A stretch of 13,061 nt of DNA from a bacterium (GCA_021802745.1 JAJZRK010000088.1:1-13061), one strand, 5' to 3'; positions 1 through 7,924 are shown, counted from the stretch's first letter. The notes: generated by a model from the letters alone, not told the origin. Numbers and translations: made by a program.

Positions 1-325
1 GCGGGATCTGGGGATGGGAATCCTCGCCATCAAGTCACTGGCCAAGCGACCGTGGGCGGACGGCGACGACCGGTCCGCGCATCCCAATTGCTGGTATCTG
101 CCGATGACCGATGAACGCGAGGCGCTGATGGCGTTGCGCTTCACACTATCACACCACGTCACCTCTGCAATCATGCCCGGTTCGGAGTCCTGCCTGCGCC
201 TTGGCCTGGCGCTCGCGAGGCAGTTCACGCCGCTCACGGCGGCGGAAGCCGAGGCAATGAAGGCGAACGGACAGGCGGCGACACCGCTCTTTCGGGTGGG
301 CGACGCGAGTCTGGGCGGACGATGA
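1..325 (+). CDS. aldo/keto reductase family protein, 3' end (partial)
   Basis: Only the last 107 or so codons are visible; the frame is open to the left edge (from base 2), so the ATG at 14 is probably internal. The visible part resembles the C-terminal portion of NAD(P)H-dependent aldo/keto reductases of the TIM-barrel family. A GILAIKSLAKRPW stretch is followed by a CWY segment, an ALRFTLS helix, and a segment around AIMPGSESCLRLGLALARQF that matches the cofactor-phosphate-binding loop and following helix near the C terminus of the family. The catalytic Asp/Tyr/Lys/His residues would lie upstream of the window, so activity cannot be judged. The stop codon overlaps the next gene's start as ATGA (322-325), indicating translational coupling. 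The family assignment rests on motif recall, and the substrate is unknown. Confidence 0.72.
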   Translation, partial: RDLGMGILAIKSLAKRPWADGDDRSAHPNCWYLPMTDEREALMALRFTLSHHVTSAIMPGSESCLRLGLALARQFTPLTAAEAEAMKANGQAATPLFRVGDASLGGR

Positions 326-1020
326 CCCATCCTCGGGGTTCACTGGGCACCGTCCGCGCGGGCTACGACCGCTGGGCCGCCGTGTACGACCACGACGCCA
401 ACCCGATGCAGGGCCTCGAAGGGCCGCTGCTCCGCGCCGCGGTTGGCAACGTCCGCGGCCTCGTGGCGCTCGACCTCGGCTGCGGCACGGGACGCCACGC
501 CCTCTGGCTGGCCGAAGGCGGCGCCACGGTGACCGCCGTGAACTTCTCCGAAGGCATGCTCGCCGAAGCGCGCCGCAAGCCGGGCGCCGGCGCGGTGCGG
601 TTTGTGGTGCACGACCTGCACCACCCGCTGCCATTCGCCGCCGAGTTCGATCTCGTCGTGAGCGGGCTCGTGCTCGAGCACATCGCCGATCTCGATGCGT
701 TCCTGCGCGAGATACGTCGGATGCTCAGGCCCGGCGGGCGCGCGGTGCTCTCGGCGATGCATCCGGCCATGTTCCTCAAGGGCGCACAGGCGCGGTTCAC
801 CGACCCGTCGAATGGTGAACTCGTGCTGCCGGGCTCCGTGCCGCACTCGGTGGCGGCCTTCGTCATGGCGGCGGTGCGCGCGGGGCTCTCCCTTGAACAC
901 GTCGAGGAGTACGCACCGGACGAGACTTTTGCCACGCAGTATCCGCGCGCGGCGAAGTACGTGGGCTGGCCACTGCTGGTGATGCTCGCGCTGCGCGTTC
1001 CACCGTCACACGGCGTCTGA
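322..1020 (+). CDS. class I SAM-dependent methyltransferase
   Basis: The 232-residue protein is a Rossmann-fold methyltransferase of the small soluble class (Methyltransf_11/25 type). A YDRWAAVYDHDANPM segment (15-29) resembles the N-terminal helix of ubiE-like and other small-molecule methyltransferases. Motif I is DLGCGTGRH (51-59), the S-adenosylmethionine-binding loop. A second-strand VNFSEGML follows at 73-80, then a HDL motif, FDLVVSGLVLEHI (motif IV region), and RMLRPGGRAVLS (post-motif segment). The end of strand 2 carries Asn74 where this family usually has an acidic residue contacting the SAM ribose. The C-terminal third has no recognisable substrate domain, so the substrate is unknown. 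It starts inside the aldo/keto reductase stop codon, and a Cdd1-type gene follows after 20 bases, so the three are probably co-transcribed. Confidence 0.88.
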   Translation: MTHPRGSLGTVRAGYDRWAAVYDHDANPMQGLEGPLLRAAVGNVRGLVALDLGCGTGRHALWLAEGGATVTAVNFSEGMLAEARRKPGAGAVRFVVHDLHHPLPFAAEFDLVVSGLVLEHIADLDAFLREIRRMLRPGGRAVLSAMHPAMFLKGAQARFTDPSNGELVLPGSVPHSVAAFVMAAVRAGLSLEHVEEYAPDETFATQYPRAAKYVGWPLLVMLALRVPPSHGV

Positions 1021-1040
1021 CCACTCGGAGCGAGAGAGAC

Positions 1041-1346
1041 ATGAACCCCGCCAAGGTGAAACGCCGCCAGGTGCAGACGCTGACCGACCTGCCGAACGTC
1101 GGCCCGTCCGTCGCGCGCGACCTGCAGCTGCTCGGCATCCATACGCCGTCGCAGCTGGAGGGACGCGACCCCGTGGAACTCTACCGCGCGCTGTGCCAGC
1201 GCACCGCCACGCGGCAGGACCCGTGTGTGCTCGATGTGTTCATCTCGATCACGCGATTCGCCGACGGCGCCCCGGCGCGGCCGTGGTGGCACTACACCGC
1301 GGAGCGAAAGCGGAAGTGCGGCGAGGTCACATCGGCGGTCAGGTAG
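1041..1346 (+). CDS. Cdd1-type helix-hairpin-helix protein
   Basis: This 101-residue protein matches the small family named 'pathogenicity locus' Cdd1, also annotated as helix-hairpin-helix or mitomycin-resistance-like protein. Residues 14-33 form a helix-hairpin-helix element (LTDLPNVGPSVARDL), a fold that commonly binds the DNA backbone non-specifically. The diagnostic family features follow: DPVELY (43-48), RQDPCVLDVF (58-67) with Cys62, and PWWHYTAERK (81-90). Cys52 and Cys62 lie ten residues apart and look conserved in the family. Length is normal. A purine-rich GGAGCGAGAGAG sequence lies just upstream of the ATG. It is 20 bases downstream of the methyltransferase and is probably the last gene of that cluster. 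The cellular role of the family is poorly defined; DNA binding is inferred from the fold only. Confidence 0.85.
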   Translation: MNPAKVKRRQVQTLTDLPNVGPSVARDLQLLGIHTPSQLEGRDPVELYRALCQRTATRQDPCVLDVFISITRFADGAPARPWWHYTAERKRKCGEVTSAVR

Positions 1347-1527
1347 CGGTTGATGGCCCGCAGCAGACGATGTGCTCGCCGAGGCGTCTCGGTGCGCCGG
1401 GCGACGTGAAATGCACACGTTCATCCGGGATGCATGAAGGGCACGGAGGCCGCGCGATCGCGAACCCCTCCGTGCCCTTCGTGCCTTTCGTGGTGCAGTC
1501 GCACTCCCCGCACCCCGCACCCGTCCG
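1347..1527. other. convergent intergenic region
   Basis: This 181-base gap lies between the 3' ends of the Cdd1-type gene (+) and the thiolase gene (-). Open frames crossing it are antisense extensions with no recognisable protein character. Its main content is the 14-bp inverted repeat at 1436-1480 and a run of related CCTTCGTG/CTTTCGTG words at 1475-1491. Confidence 0.7.
1436..1480. terminator. perfect 14-bp inverted repeat, possible bidirectional terminator or dispersed repeat
   Basis: The arm GAAGGGCACGGAGG (1436-1449) is exactly complementary to CCTCCGTGCCCTTC (1467-1480), with a 17-base loop. It sits between two converging genes, where one strong stem could stop transcription from both sides. 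No T-tract follows on either strand, so it is not a textbook intrinsic terminator. The right arm runs into CCTTCGTGCCTTTCGTGG, a near-repeat of its own CCTTCGTG word. This raises the alternative that it belongs to a REP-like dispersed repeat family. Confidence 0.5.
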
Positions 1528-2706
1528 TCAATTTGCCGGATACACCTCGAAAATCCCTGCCGCGCCCATCCCACCGCCGATGCACATCGTCACCATCCCC
1601 AGTCCGCCGCCCGCCTTGCCGAGCGCGTGCACGAGCTGGGTGGTGAGCTTGGCGCCGGTGGCGCCCAGTGGATGGCCGAGCGCAATCGCCCCGCCATTCA
1701 CATTCGTCCGCGCCGGGTCCATGTGAAGATCCTTCATCACGGCGAGTCCCTGCACGGCGAACGCTTCGTTCAGCTCAATCATCGTGATTGCACCGAGCGT
1801 CAATCCGGCCTTGGCGAGCGCCTTTGGCACGGCCTTGACGGGCCCGATGCCCATGAGGCCGGGCTCCACCCCCGCCGTTGCAAACGTCACGAACCGGGCC
1901 AGCGGCTTGAGGCCGAGTTCCCTGGCCTTGTCGGCGCTCATCAGCAAGACGGCCGCTGAGCCGTCCGACAGCGGCGACGAGTTGCCGGCCGTCGAGACAC
2001 CTGTCGCCGAAAAGGCGGGCTTCAGTTTCGCCAGCCCTTCGAGCGTGGTGTCGGCGCGCGGCATCTCGTCCACGGCAAACGGCACGAGTTCCGTGGACTT
2101 CTTCGTCCCCTTCCACGTGACCTTCTGCACGGGGATCGGGACGATCTCGTCCACGAACGCCCCGCGCTGAATAGCCGCCGAGGCCTTCTGCTGCGACGCG
2201 AGCGCAAACTGATCGGCCTGTTCGCGCGTGATGCCCCATTGCTTCGCCACGCGCTCGGCGGTGTGCCCCATGCCGATGTTCGACTCGGTCATCTCCGGGT
2301 GCAGGCGCGTGTGGAAGCCCGACATCGGCACGGCGCTCATCATCTCGATGCCGCCGGCAATCACCACGTCGCAGAGCCCCGTCCTGATGCTCTGGGCGGC
2401 CATCGCCACGCTCTGCAGCCCCGAGGAGCAGAAGCGGTTGACGGTGGCGCCCGACACCTCCACGGGGAAGCCGGCGCGCAACGCGCTCAACCGCGCGATG
2501 TTGAGCCCCTGCGTTCCCTCGGGGAACGCGCACCCCCAGATCACGTCCTCCACCAGCGCCGGATCGAGGTGCACCCGCTGCACGACGCCTTTCAGCATCT
2601 CGGCGCTCAGGTCCACCGCATGCACCGTGGCCAGGCTGCCGTCCTTCTTGCCGCGAGCGACGGCCGAACGGACCGCGCTCACGATCACTGCGTCCTTCAG
2701 TTGCAT
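1528..2706 (-). CDS. fadA: acetyl-CoA C-acyltransferase (thiolase, FadA-like)
   Basis: The 392-residue protein is a full-length degradative thiolase catalysing CoA-dependent cleavage of 3-ketoacyl-CoA, the last step of beta-oxidation. The nucleophile is Cys93 in NRFCSSGLQ. The other active-site motifs are NEAFA (313-317), [14 protein letters not shown] (338-351) with His345, and CIGGGMG (375-381) with the second catalytic Cys375. All catalytic residues are present. I chose the ATG at 2706 because the protein then begins [14 protein letters not shown] as in family members and has GGGAGAG six bases upstream. The frame stays open further upstream but would run into the preceding gene. It lies 52 bases downstream of the fadN-like gene and is probably co-transcribed with it, the same order as in the Bacillus fadNAE operon. 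A biosynthetic acetyl-CoA acetyltransferase is possible but less likely in this context. Confidence 0.93.
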   Translation of the reverse strand: MQLKDAVIVSAVRSAVARGKKDGSLATVHAVDLSAEMLKGVVQRVHLDPALVEDVIWGCAFPEGTQGLNIARLSALRAGFPVEVSGATVNRFCSSGLQSVAMAAQSIRTGLCDVVIAGGIEMMSAVPMSGFHTRLHPEMTESNIGMGHTAERVAKQWGITREQADQFALASQQKASAAIQRGAFVDEIVPIPVQKVTWKGTKKSTELVPFAVDEMPRADTTLEGLAKLKPAFSATGVSTAGNSSPLSDGSAAVLLMSADKARELGLKPLARFVTFATAGVEPGLMGIGPVKAVPKALAKAGLTLGAITMIELNEAFAVQGLAVMKDLHMDPARTNVNGGAIALGHPLGATGAKLTTQLVHALGKAGGGLGMVTMCIGGGMGAAGIFEVYPAN

Positions 2707-2712
2707 CGTATT

Positions 2713-2719
2713 CTCTCCC
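2713..2719 (-). promoter_or_regulatory. ribosome binding site fixing the thiolase start
   Basis: GGGAGAG on the minus strand lies six bases upstream of the ATG at 2706. It supports that start over the open upstream extension of the same frame, which lacks thiolase homology and overlaps the fadN-like gene. Confidence 0.7.
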
Positions 2720-2758
2720 GGCGCGAAGACATCGCGCCCGCAGTTGGCGTGGGTTCGG

Positions 2759-5074
2759 TCAGTTCCGCAGCGGCTTGCCCGTCTCGAGCATGTACTGCAG
2801 GCGGGCCTGCGTCTCCTTGGTGCCGAGGAGGCGGAGGCAGGCCTCGCGCTCGAGGTCAATGAGATCCATCTCGGCGACCTCGCGCGGTGGGCCGTCGCCG
2901 CCCGACAGCACGTACGCGATCTCGTGTCCGACGCGCACGTCGTGGGCCGTCGCCTGCCCGCCTTCCTGGAACGAGAAGAGCGCGTAGTCGAGGTTGGCGA
3001 GCGCCTCCTTGCCCAGCGCGCGCATCGTCATCGGCGGTGGCGCGACGTACCCCGGCGCGAGGTCGAGCACGCGCGCCTTGGCGTCGCTCAGCAGCATGTC
3101 ACGGTTCATCGAGATGCGGTCGGTCGTGCGCAGGTACCCTAGCTTGATGGCTTCGTGGGCGCTCGTGCTCACCTGCGCCAGCGCGATCAACTTGAATGCG
3201 CGCTTGATCCCCTCGAATGGATCGGCCTCCTCGTACGCGGCGAGCTCACGCGTGAACCGGAACGCGAGCTCCTTGGTGCCGCCGCCCGCCGGGAGGATTC
3301 CCACGCCGACCTCCACGAGTCCCATGTACAGCTCGGCGTGCGGCTGCACCGCGTCGCAATGGATGGAGAATTCCACGCCGCCGCCGAAGGTCAGCCCGAA
3401 CGGCGCGGCGACGACCGGAAACGGCGCGCGGCGCAGCGACATCGAGGCGTTCTGGAAGCGCGCGATGCCCGCTTCAATCGCCTTCCAATCGCCACTCATC
3501 AGCGCCGGCCCCTGCTGTGCGAGGTTGGCGCCTGCCGTGAACGTGCGCGGGTCGTCGTTGCCGAGCACGAGCCCCGCGTACTTGCCCTTCGACACACGAT
3601 CAATCGTCTTCGCGATCATCTCGACCACGCCGGTGCCCAGCGTGTTCATCTTGCCGCAGAACTCGAGGCAGAGCACGCCGTCGCCGAGGTCCACGACGCG
3701 CGCCTCCTTGTTCTCGTCCACCAGGTGCCCGTCGGCACGGCGCGCGGCGAGGTCAATCTTCCCGGGAATCGCGGGGACCGGCGCGTAGCCTGACGTTGTC
3801 GCCAACTGTTCGGCGCGGCCCGCGCCCGTGTAGAACCCCTGCGTGGCCTCTGCGAAGAGCGCCGGCTCGCTGAAGCCATGCGCCGTGAACTGCGCGCGGA
3901 GCCAGTCGCGCCCCAGCGCGTCCATGACGCGGAACGGTCCGACTTCCCAGCCGTACCCCCACTCGAGCGCGCGGTCCACGCCCGCGATGTCGTGTGCCAG
4001 TTCCGGTGCGAGGCGCGCGGTGTGATAGGCCACGATGGTGAGCATCTTGCGCAGGAAGTCGCCGTACTTGCCGGGGAGGTCGCGCACTTTCGCGATGCGC
4101 TCCACCGCCGGGAGCTTGAGCAGCGCGTCAATCTCCGGCGTGGAGAGCCGCACCTGCGGCACGTACTCGAGCGTGTGCCAGTCGAGCGTCCTGATGTCCT
4201 TGCCTTCCTTCCTATAGAAGCCTCCGCCGGTCTTGTCGCCCAGCCAGCCGCGCTTCACGATCTCATGCACCCAGGGCGGGAGCGTGAAATCCTCGCCCGT
4301 CGCCTGGGAGAGCCCGGCGCTCACATGCGCCAGCACGTCGAGTCCCGACAGGTCGCCGGTGCGGAACGTGGCCGTCTTGGCGCGGCCGATCAGCTGCCCG
4401 GTGAGGCCGTCCACCTCGTCAATGGTGAGGTTGAACTCCTCCATCAGCTTGAACGTCGCGAACATGCCGAAGACACCCAGCCGGTTCGCCACGAAGCCCG
4501 GCACGTCCTTGCACAGCACGATCCCCTTGCCCATGCAGCGCTCGGAAAACTCGCGAATCGTCTCGAGCGTCTCCGGCGCCGTAAATGGCGTCGGGATGAG
4601 CTCGAGCAGGTGCATGTAGCGCGGCGGGTTGAAATAGTGCGTGCCGAGGAAGTTCCGCTTGAAGGTGTCGCTGCGTCCCTTCAGCAGGATCTCCATCGGA
4701 ATGCCCGACGTATTCGAGGTGACGATCGCGTTGGGGGCGATCTTCTCGAGCCGCGCGAACAGGTCCTGCTTCGGGCCGGGCTGCTCGATGATCACCTCGA
4801 CGATCCAGTGGCAGTCCGCGAGCAGGTCGAGGTGATCGGCGGTGTTGCCGGTGGTGATCAACGCGGCGCGGTCGGGATCCATGAAGGCCGCGGGCTTGGC
4901 CTTGCGCGCCTTCTCCAGCCCCTTGCGGGCCGGGCCCGAACGCTCGGGCGAGGCGGCATCGTCGCTGCCGGGAATGTCGAGCAGAACCACGGGGAAGCCG
5001 GCGGAGGCGGCGAGTGCGGCGATGCCGCTTCCCATGACGCCTGCGCCGACGACGCCCACTTTCGTGATGCGCAT
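2759..5074 (-). CDS. fadN: 3-hydroxyacyl-CoA dehydrogenase / enoyl-CoA hydratase fusion (FadN-like)
   Basis: This 771-residue bifunctional beta-oxidation enzyme has the FadN order, dehydrogenase first and hydratase last, opposite to E. coli FadB. The N-terminal NAD-binding Rossmann loop is [14 protein letters not shown] (7-20), with Asp33 ending the second strand. The dehydrogenase active site shows SNTSG (120-124), GTHYFNP (144-150) with His146, Glu158, and VPGFVANRL (191-199) with Asn198. The helical C-terminal dehydrogenase domain runs to about 440. The crotonase-fold domain starts near 457, with oxyanion-hole segments FTAGANLA (512-519) and LTFGGGVEF (561-569). Glu568 and Glu588 are spaced like the two catalytic glutamates of crotonase, so both activities look intact. 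The ATG at 5074 is preceded by AGAGGAG; the longer open frame upstream is antisense to the glycosylase gene and has no homology. The thiolase follows after 52 bases. No acyl-CoA dehydrogenase gene is present here. Confidence 0.93.
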   Translation of the reverse strand: MRITKVGVVGAGVMGSGIAALAASAGFPVVLLDIPGSDDAASPERSGPARKGLEKARKAKPAAFMDPDRAALITTGNTADHLDLLADCHWIVEVIIEQPGPKQDLFARLEKIAPNAIVTSNTSGIPMEILLKGRSDTFKRNFLGTHYFNPPRYMHLLELIPTPFTAPETLETIREFSERCMGKGIVLCKDVPGFVANRLGVFGMFATFKLMEEFNLTIDEVDGLTGQLIGRAKTATFRTGDLSGLDVLAHVSAGLSQATGEDFTLPPWVHEIVKRGWLGDKTGGGFYRKEGKDIRTLDWHTLEYVPQVRLSTPEIDALLKLPAVERIAKVRDLPGKYGDFLRKMLTIVAYHTARLAPELAHDIAGVDRALEWGYGWEVGPFRVMDALGRDWLRAQFTAHGFSEPALFAEATQGFYTGAGRAEQLATTSGYAPVPAIPGKIDLAARRADGHLVDENKEARVVDLGDGVLCLEFCGKMNTLGTGVVEMIAKTIDRVSKGKYAGLVLGNDDPRTFTAGANLAQQGPALMSGDWKAIEAGIARFQNASMSLRRAPFPVVAAPFGLTFGGGVEFSIHCDAVQPHAELYMGLVEVGVGILPAGGGTKELAFRFTRELAAYEEADPFEGIKRAFKLIALAQVSTSAHEAIKLGYLRTTDRISMNRDMLLSDAKARVLDLAPGYVAPPPMTMRALGKEALANLDYALFSFQEGGQATAHDVRVGHEIAYVLSGGDGPPREVAEMDLIDLEREACLRLLGTKETQARLQYMLETGKPLRN

Positions 5075-5079
5075 CAGGG

Positions 5080-5086
5080 CTCCTCT
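5080..5086 (-). promoter_or_regulatory. ribosome binding site fixing the fadN-like start
   Basis: AGAGGAG on the minus strand lies five bases upstream of the ATG at 5074. It supports [12 protein letters not shown] as the true N terminus instead of the roughly 350-codon open extension further upstream. Confidence 0.75.
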
Positions 5087-5140
5087 TGGGGGGCCTACAG
5101 GATGAACGCGCGGGTTGCAGGGCGCGCCGCGCCACCGATG

Positions 5141-5170
5141 AATGTACAGCGTCGCGGAGAGCCCGACGAA
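5141..5170 (-). promoter_or_regulatory. weak candidate promoter for the fadN-fadA operon
   Basis: On the minus strand a TTCGTC (5165-5170) and a TACATT (5141-5146) are separated by 18 bases, which would give a leader of about 60 bases to the ATG at 5074. The -35 match is poor and the gap is shared with the divergent glycosylase gene, so this is only a location guess. I saw no clear FadR-like operator. Confidence 0.22.
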
Positions 5171-5218
5171 CGCGAGCGCTTGGTCGTCGCGCGCGTGCTC
5201 CGCTAACTTCCGCCAACC

Positions 5219-5836
5219 ATGAAGATTCCCGCCGCCAAAGCCGTCGCCCACCTGCGCGCCGCTGATCCGGTGCTCGCCGGCGTCATCGAGCGTGTGGGGC
5301 CGTGCCAGGCGCGCGCCCACATGGAAGGGACGCATTTCGGCGCCGTCCTGCGCTCCATCGTCTATCAGCAGTTGAGCGGCAAGGCGGCAGCCACGATCCA
5401 CGGCCGCGTGCTCGCGCTCTTTGGCGGCGAACCCACTCCGCGCGCCCTGCTGCGCATGGACGACGCCAGCCTGCGGGCGGCCGGACTCAGCGGGCAGAAG
5501 ACGAAGTACGTGAAGGACCTGGCCGCGCATGCCGCCACACGCCGCTTCCCCATCGAACGCCTGCACGAACTCGACGATGCGGCGGTCATCGAGACGCTCA
5601 CGCAGGTGAAGGGCGTCGGGCGCTGGACGGCGCAGATCTTCCTGATGTTCCGCCTCGGACGCCCCGATGTCCTGCCCGATCTCGACCTCGGGATCCAGAA
5701 GGGTATCCAGCGCGCGTACGGACTGCGGCGCCTCCCGAAACCGGAGGCCGTGCTCAAGCGCGGCCGGCCGTGGGCACCGTATCGGACGATCGCGAGTTGG
5801 TACCTGTGGAGACTGCTGGACCTTCCGCAGGACTGA
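5219..5836 (+). CDS. AlkA-like DNA-3-methyladenine glycosylase (HhH-GPD)
   Basis: The 205-residue protein belongs to the HhH-GPD superfamily of base-excision repair glycosylases, in the short AlkA-like group that lacks the E. coli AlkA N-terminal domain. SIVYQQLSGKAA (46-57) is the family signature helix. The helix-hairpin-helix is at 127-141 (LTQVKGVGRWTAQIF), with the GVGRWTA hairpin that grips the DNA backbone. The following segment, DVLPDLDLGIQKGI (150-163), carries Asp156, which aligns with the catalytic aspartate. The C-terminal RPWAPYRTIASWYLWRL (183-199) is also typical. There is no iron-sulfur cysteine cluster, which argues against endonuclease III or MutY. It would excise alkylated purines such as 3-methyladenine. 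The ATG at 5219 has no obvious Shine-Dalgarno sequence. The gene is divergent from the fadN-like gene and lies 23 bases upstream of the TIGR01777 gene. Confidence 0.9.
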   Translation: MKIPAAKAVAHLRAADPVLAGVIERVGPCQARAHMEGTHFGAVLRSIVYQQLSGKAAATIHGRVLALFGGEPTPRALLRMDDASLRAAGLSGQKTKYVKDLAAHAATRRFPIERLHELDDAAVIETLTQVKGVGRWTAQIFLMFRLGRPDVLPDLDLGIQKGIQRAYGLRRLPKPEAVLKRGRPWAPYRTIASWYLWRLLDLPQD

Positions 5837-5859
5837 CCAGGCGACGGAGCGGGGAGACC

Positions 5860-6744
5860 ATGCGCATTGGCGTGACCGGGGCAAGCGGGTTTCTTGGCGG
5901 CGCGCTGGTGCCGGCGCTCCGCGCGGCCGGCCACGACGTGGTGCGCATCGGACGCGGCGCCGACAGCGACATCCCGTGGGACCCCGACGTGGGCCGGCTG
6001 GATGCGGCGTCATGTGCCGGCATCGAGGCGTTCGTACACCTCGCCGGCGCGAACGTCGGCGCGCGCTGGACGAGCGAACACAAGCGGTCCATTCGCGAAA
6101 GTCGCGTGCTCGGCACGTCACTCATCGCGCGCACCGCGGCGGCCCTCGTGCCAACGCCGCGCGTGCTCGTCAGCGCCTCGGCCATCGGCATCTATGGCGA
6201 CACGGGCGATGCCGTGTGCGACGAACAGGCGCCGGTCGGCCGCGATTTTCTCGCGGAGGTCGGCGCGGCGTGGGAGGCGGCGGCCGATCCGGCGCGCGCC
6301 GCCGGCATTCGCACGGTGCACCTGCGCTTCGGCGTGGTGCTTGCCCGCCAAGGGGGCGCACTGTCGCGAATGCTCCCCGTCTTCCGGCTCGGCGGCGGCG
6401 GCACGCTGGGCAGCGGCCGGCAGTGGATGAGCTGGGTGTCGCTGGACGATGTGCTCGGCATCGTGCCGTTTGCTCTCGAGCGCGACGACCTTGGTGGCGC
6501 GGTGAATGCGGTGGCGCCTGATCCCGTGACGAATGCGGAGTTCACGCGCGCACTGGCGCGCGCCGTGCACCGGCCGGCGCTCTTCCCGGTTCCCTCGTTC
6601 GCGCTCAAGTTGATGTTTGGCGAGATGGCCGAGGGCACCCTGCTGGTGTCGCAGCGGGTTGTGCCCCGCCGGTTGCTTGCCGCCGGATACGAATTCCGGC
6701 ATCCATCCCTCGACTCGGCGCTGCACGCCGCGGTGAATGCATGA
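5860..6744 (+). CDS. TIGR01777 family NAD(P)-binding epimerase-like protein (SDR39U1 type)
   Basis: The 294-residue protein is an atypical extended short-chain dehydrogenase of the TIGR01777/SDR39U1 family (YfcH-like). The N-terminal nucleotide-binding loop is TGASGFLGG (6-14). Further family signatures are HLAGANVGARW (60-70), SASAIGIYGDTGD (105-117) with Tyr112, DFLAEVGAAWEAAA (129-142), LRFGVVLARQGGAL (155-168) and WVSLDDV (192-198). The C-terminal DUF1731 domain covers about 244-290 (PVPSFALKLMFGEMAEG and the VVPRRLLAAGY segment). Length is normal. The ATG at 5860 has GGGGAG just upstream. An alternative longer frame reads across the glycosylase gene and is rejected. The reaction is undetermined for this family; links to sugar-nucleotide chemistry rest on fold only. 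Its stop overlaps the next gene as ATGA. Confidence 0.9.
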   Translation: MRIGVTGASGFLGGALVPALRAAGHDVVRIGRGADSDIPWDPDVGRLDAASCAGIEAFVHLAGANVGARWTSEHKRSIRESRVLGTSLIARTAAALVPTPRVLVSASAIGIYGDTGDAVCDEQAPVGRDFLAEVGAAWEAAADPARAAGIRTVHLRFGVVLARQGGALSRMLPVFRLGGGGTLGSGRQWMSWVSLDDVLGIVPFALERDDLGGAVNAVAPDPVTNAEFTRALARAVHRPALFPVPSFALKLMFGEMAEGTLLVSQRVVPRRLLAAGYEFRHPSLDSALHAAVNA

Positions 6745-7565
6745 CGGCAGGTCCCGCCACCGACTTCCATAGTCACCTGATTCCGGGAGTTGATGACGGA
6801 GCCGCGGACCTCGCCGAATCGCGCGCGGCGGTCGCCGCGATGGCGCGCGACGGCGTGACCACCGCCATCACCACTCCCCACTTCGACGGCTCGCTGACCC
6901 TGGCTCCGCCGATGGCCGCCGATCGCCTGGCGCGGTTCGACGCCGGCTTCGCGGCGCTCACCGGCGACGCCGAGGTTGCGGCGAGCGGTGTGCGGCTGCT
7001 CCGCGGCGTGGAGCTGATGCTCGATGTGCCCAATCCGGACGTTGGCGATCCGCGCCTGCGTCTCAACGGCGGGCGTTTCGTGCTCGTCGAGTATCCCGGC
7101 CTCCAGCTCCCGCTGGCCAACGCGGACTTCGCCATTCGCACACTGCACGAGCAGGGATGGCAGCCGGTGCTCGCGCATCCCGAGCGGTACCGCAACGTGG
7201 ACGACTCGCTCGAGCAGCTCCTCGCCCTGCGCTACGCCGGCGCGTTCTTCCAGCTGAACGCGGGGTCGCTGCTCGGTCTGCACGGTGAGGGGCCGCGGCG
7301 CCGAGCGGCCGAGCTGCTCGCGCGCGGGTGGGTGGAGTACGGGTCGAGCGATTATCACGCGCGCGGCGCGCCAGCCGTCGGTGCGGCCCGGGCGGCGCTT
7401 GCCGCGAGCGACGCTTCGGAACAGGCCGACTTGCTCTTCTGCGAGAATCCCGCGCGGCTGGTGCAGGACCAATCCCCGAGGCCGGTCGCTGCGGTCGTTG
7501 CGGGCCGGCACAGACAGGCCGGCGGCTGGTTGCAGCGGTTGATGAAGAGGGTTCGGTTTCGATAG
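6741..7565 (+). CDS. CpsB/CapC-family PHP-domain phosphatase
   Basis: The 274-residue protein matches the manganese-dependent tyrosine-protein phosphatases of the CpsB/CapC/Wzb-replacing family, which dephosphorylate the tyrosine kinases controlling capsule and exopolysaccharide export. Metal-ligand motifs of the PHP fold appear in order: DFHSHLIPGVDDGA (8-21, His10, His12, Asp18), TPHFDG (45-50, His47), GVELMLDVP (89-97, Glu91), LAHPERYRNV (144-153, His146) and SSDYHARG (202-209, Asp204, His206). All expected ligands are present. The C terminus ends in a tryptophan-containing basic tail (about 256-274, with WLQRLMKRVRFR) beyond the usual NPARL segment, possibly membrane-associating. It is translationally coupled to the TIGR01777 gene. 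No cognate tyrosine kinase is in the window, but two membrane glycan-type genes follow after 371 bases. A histidinol-phosphatase-like role is less likely given the DFHSHLIPGVDDG signature. Confidence 0.88.
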   Translation: MTAGPATDFHSHLIPGVDDGAADLAESRAAVAAMARDGVTTAITTPHFDGSLTLAPPMAADRLARFDAGFAALTGDAEVAASGVRLLRGVELMLDVPNPDVGDPRLRLNGGRFVLVEYPGLQLPLANADFAIRTLHEQGWQPVLAHPERYRNVDDSLEQLLALRYAGAFFQLNAGSLLGLHGEGPRRRAAELLARGWVEYGSSDYHARGAPAVGAARAALAASDASEQADLLFCENPARLVQDQSPRPVAAVVAGRHRQAGGWLQRLMKRVRFR

Positions 7566-7820
7566 CGTAGGCGAGGCATCTCCGCGCCGGTCGCGCTTGT
7601 ACGGCGGCCTCGCGCACCAGGCTTCGGGAGGCTGGCATGGACCATCACGGGCGTCTCTCGCACGCAGCGGGCGTATGAGGCACGAACCGAGGACGCTCCG
7701 TGTGGTGAATCGGCGTGACTCCTCAAACGTGAACGCAACCAATCAGGGCGGGGGTTCAACGTGCAGGTTGGGAGCCGCGTGACAGGTCAAGTCTGGCGTG
7801 ACGAGCGTGCGTTGAATCAC

Positions 7821-7854
7821 CGGACAGCGGTGCGCGGGAGTCCGCGTGTGTCCG
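7821..7854 (+). other. GC-rich hairpin upstream of the membrane-protein operon
   Basis: Outer arms CGGACA (7821-7826) and TGTCCG (7849-7854) flank an inner stem CGCGG (7833-7837) / CCGCG (7842-7846) with a GAGT loop. The two stems can stack with a small asymmetric bulge. It lies about 80 bases before the GTG start. It could be a leader RNA structure or simply a chance fold in GC-rich sequence. Confidence 0.3.
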
Positions 7855-7924
7855 CCGACCACGACACATCGCGCCGGCTCTGGCATGACGGGGGACTGCA
7901 ACTGGACGGGTGTGTAGCATCGCT

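Noticed and set aside
363..1574. 403-codon open frame on the minus strand
   Set aside because: It is antisense to the methyltransferase and Cdd1-type genes, is of low complexity, and shows no domain; such long shadow frames are common in GC-rich genes.
2707..2859. Upstream extension of the thiolase frame
   Set aside because: It overlaps the fadN-like gene, reads as arginine- and serine-rich shadow sequence, and the GGGAGAG/ATG pair at 2706 gives the normal thiolase N terminus.
3878..5206. 442-codon open frame on the plus strand
   Set aside because: It is antisense to the fadN-like gene and rich in His, Arg and Glu in the pattern typical of a complementary-strand shadow.
5075..6121. Open-frame extension of the fadN-like gene to 1120 residues on the minus strand
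   Set aside because: The extra 349 residues are arginine- and proline-rich, lie antisense to the glycosylase and TIGR01777 genes, and have no homology. The family N terminus and a good ribosome binding site place the start at 5074.
7597..7782. 61-codon open frame in the intergenic region
   Set aside because: It has no Shine-Dalgarno sequence, no hydrophobic or domain pattern, and biased shadow-like composition; there is not enough to call a gene.
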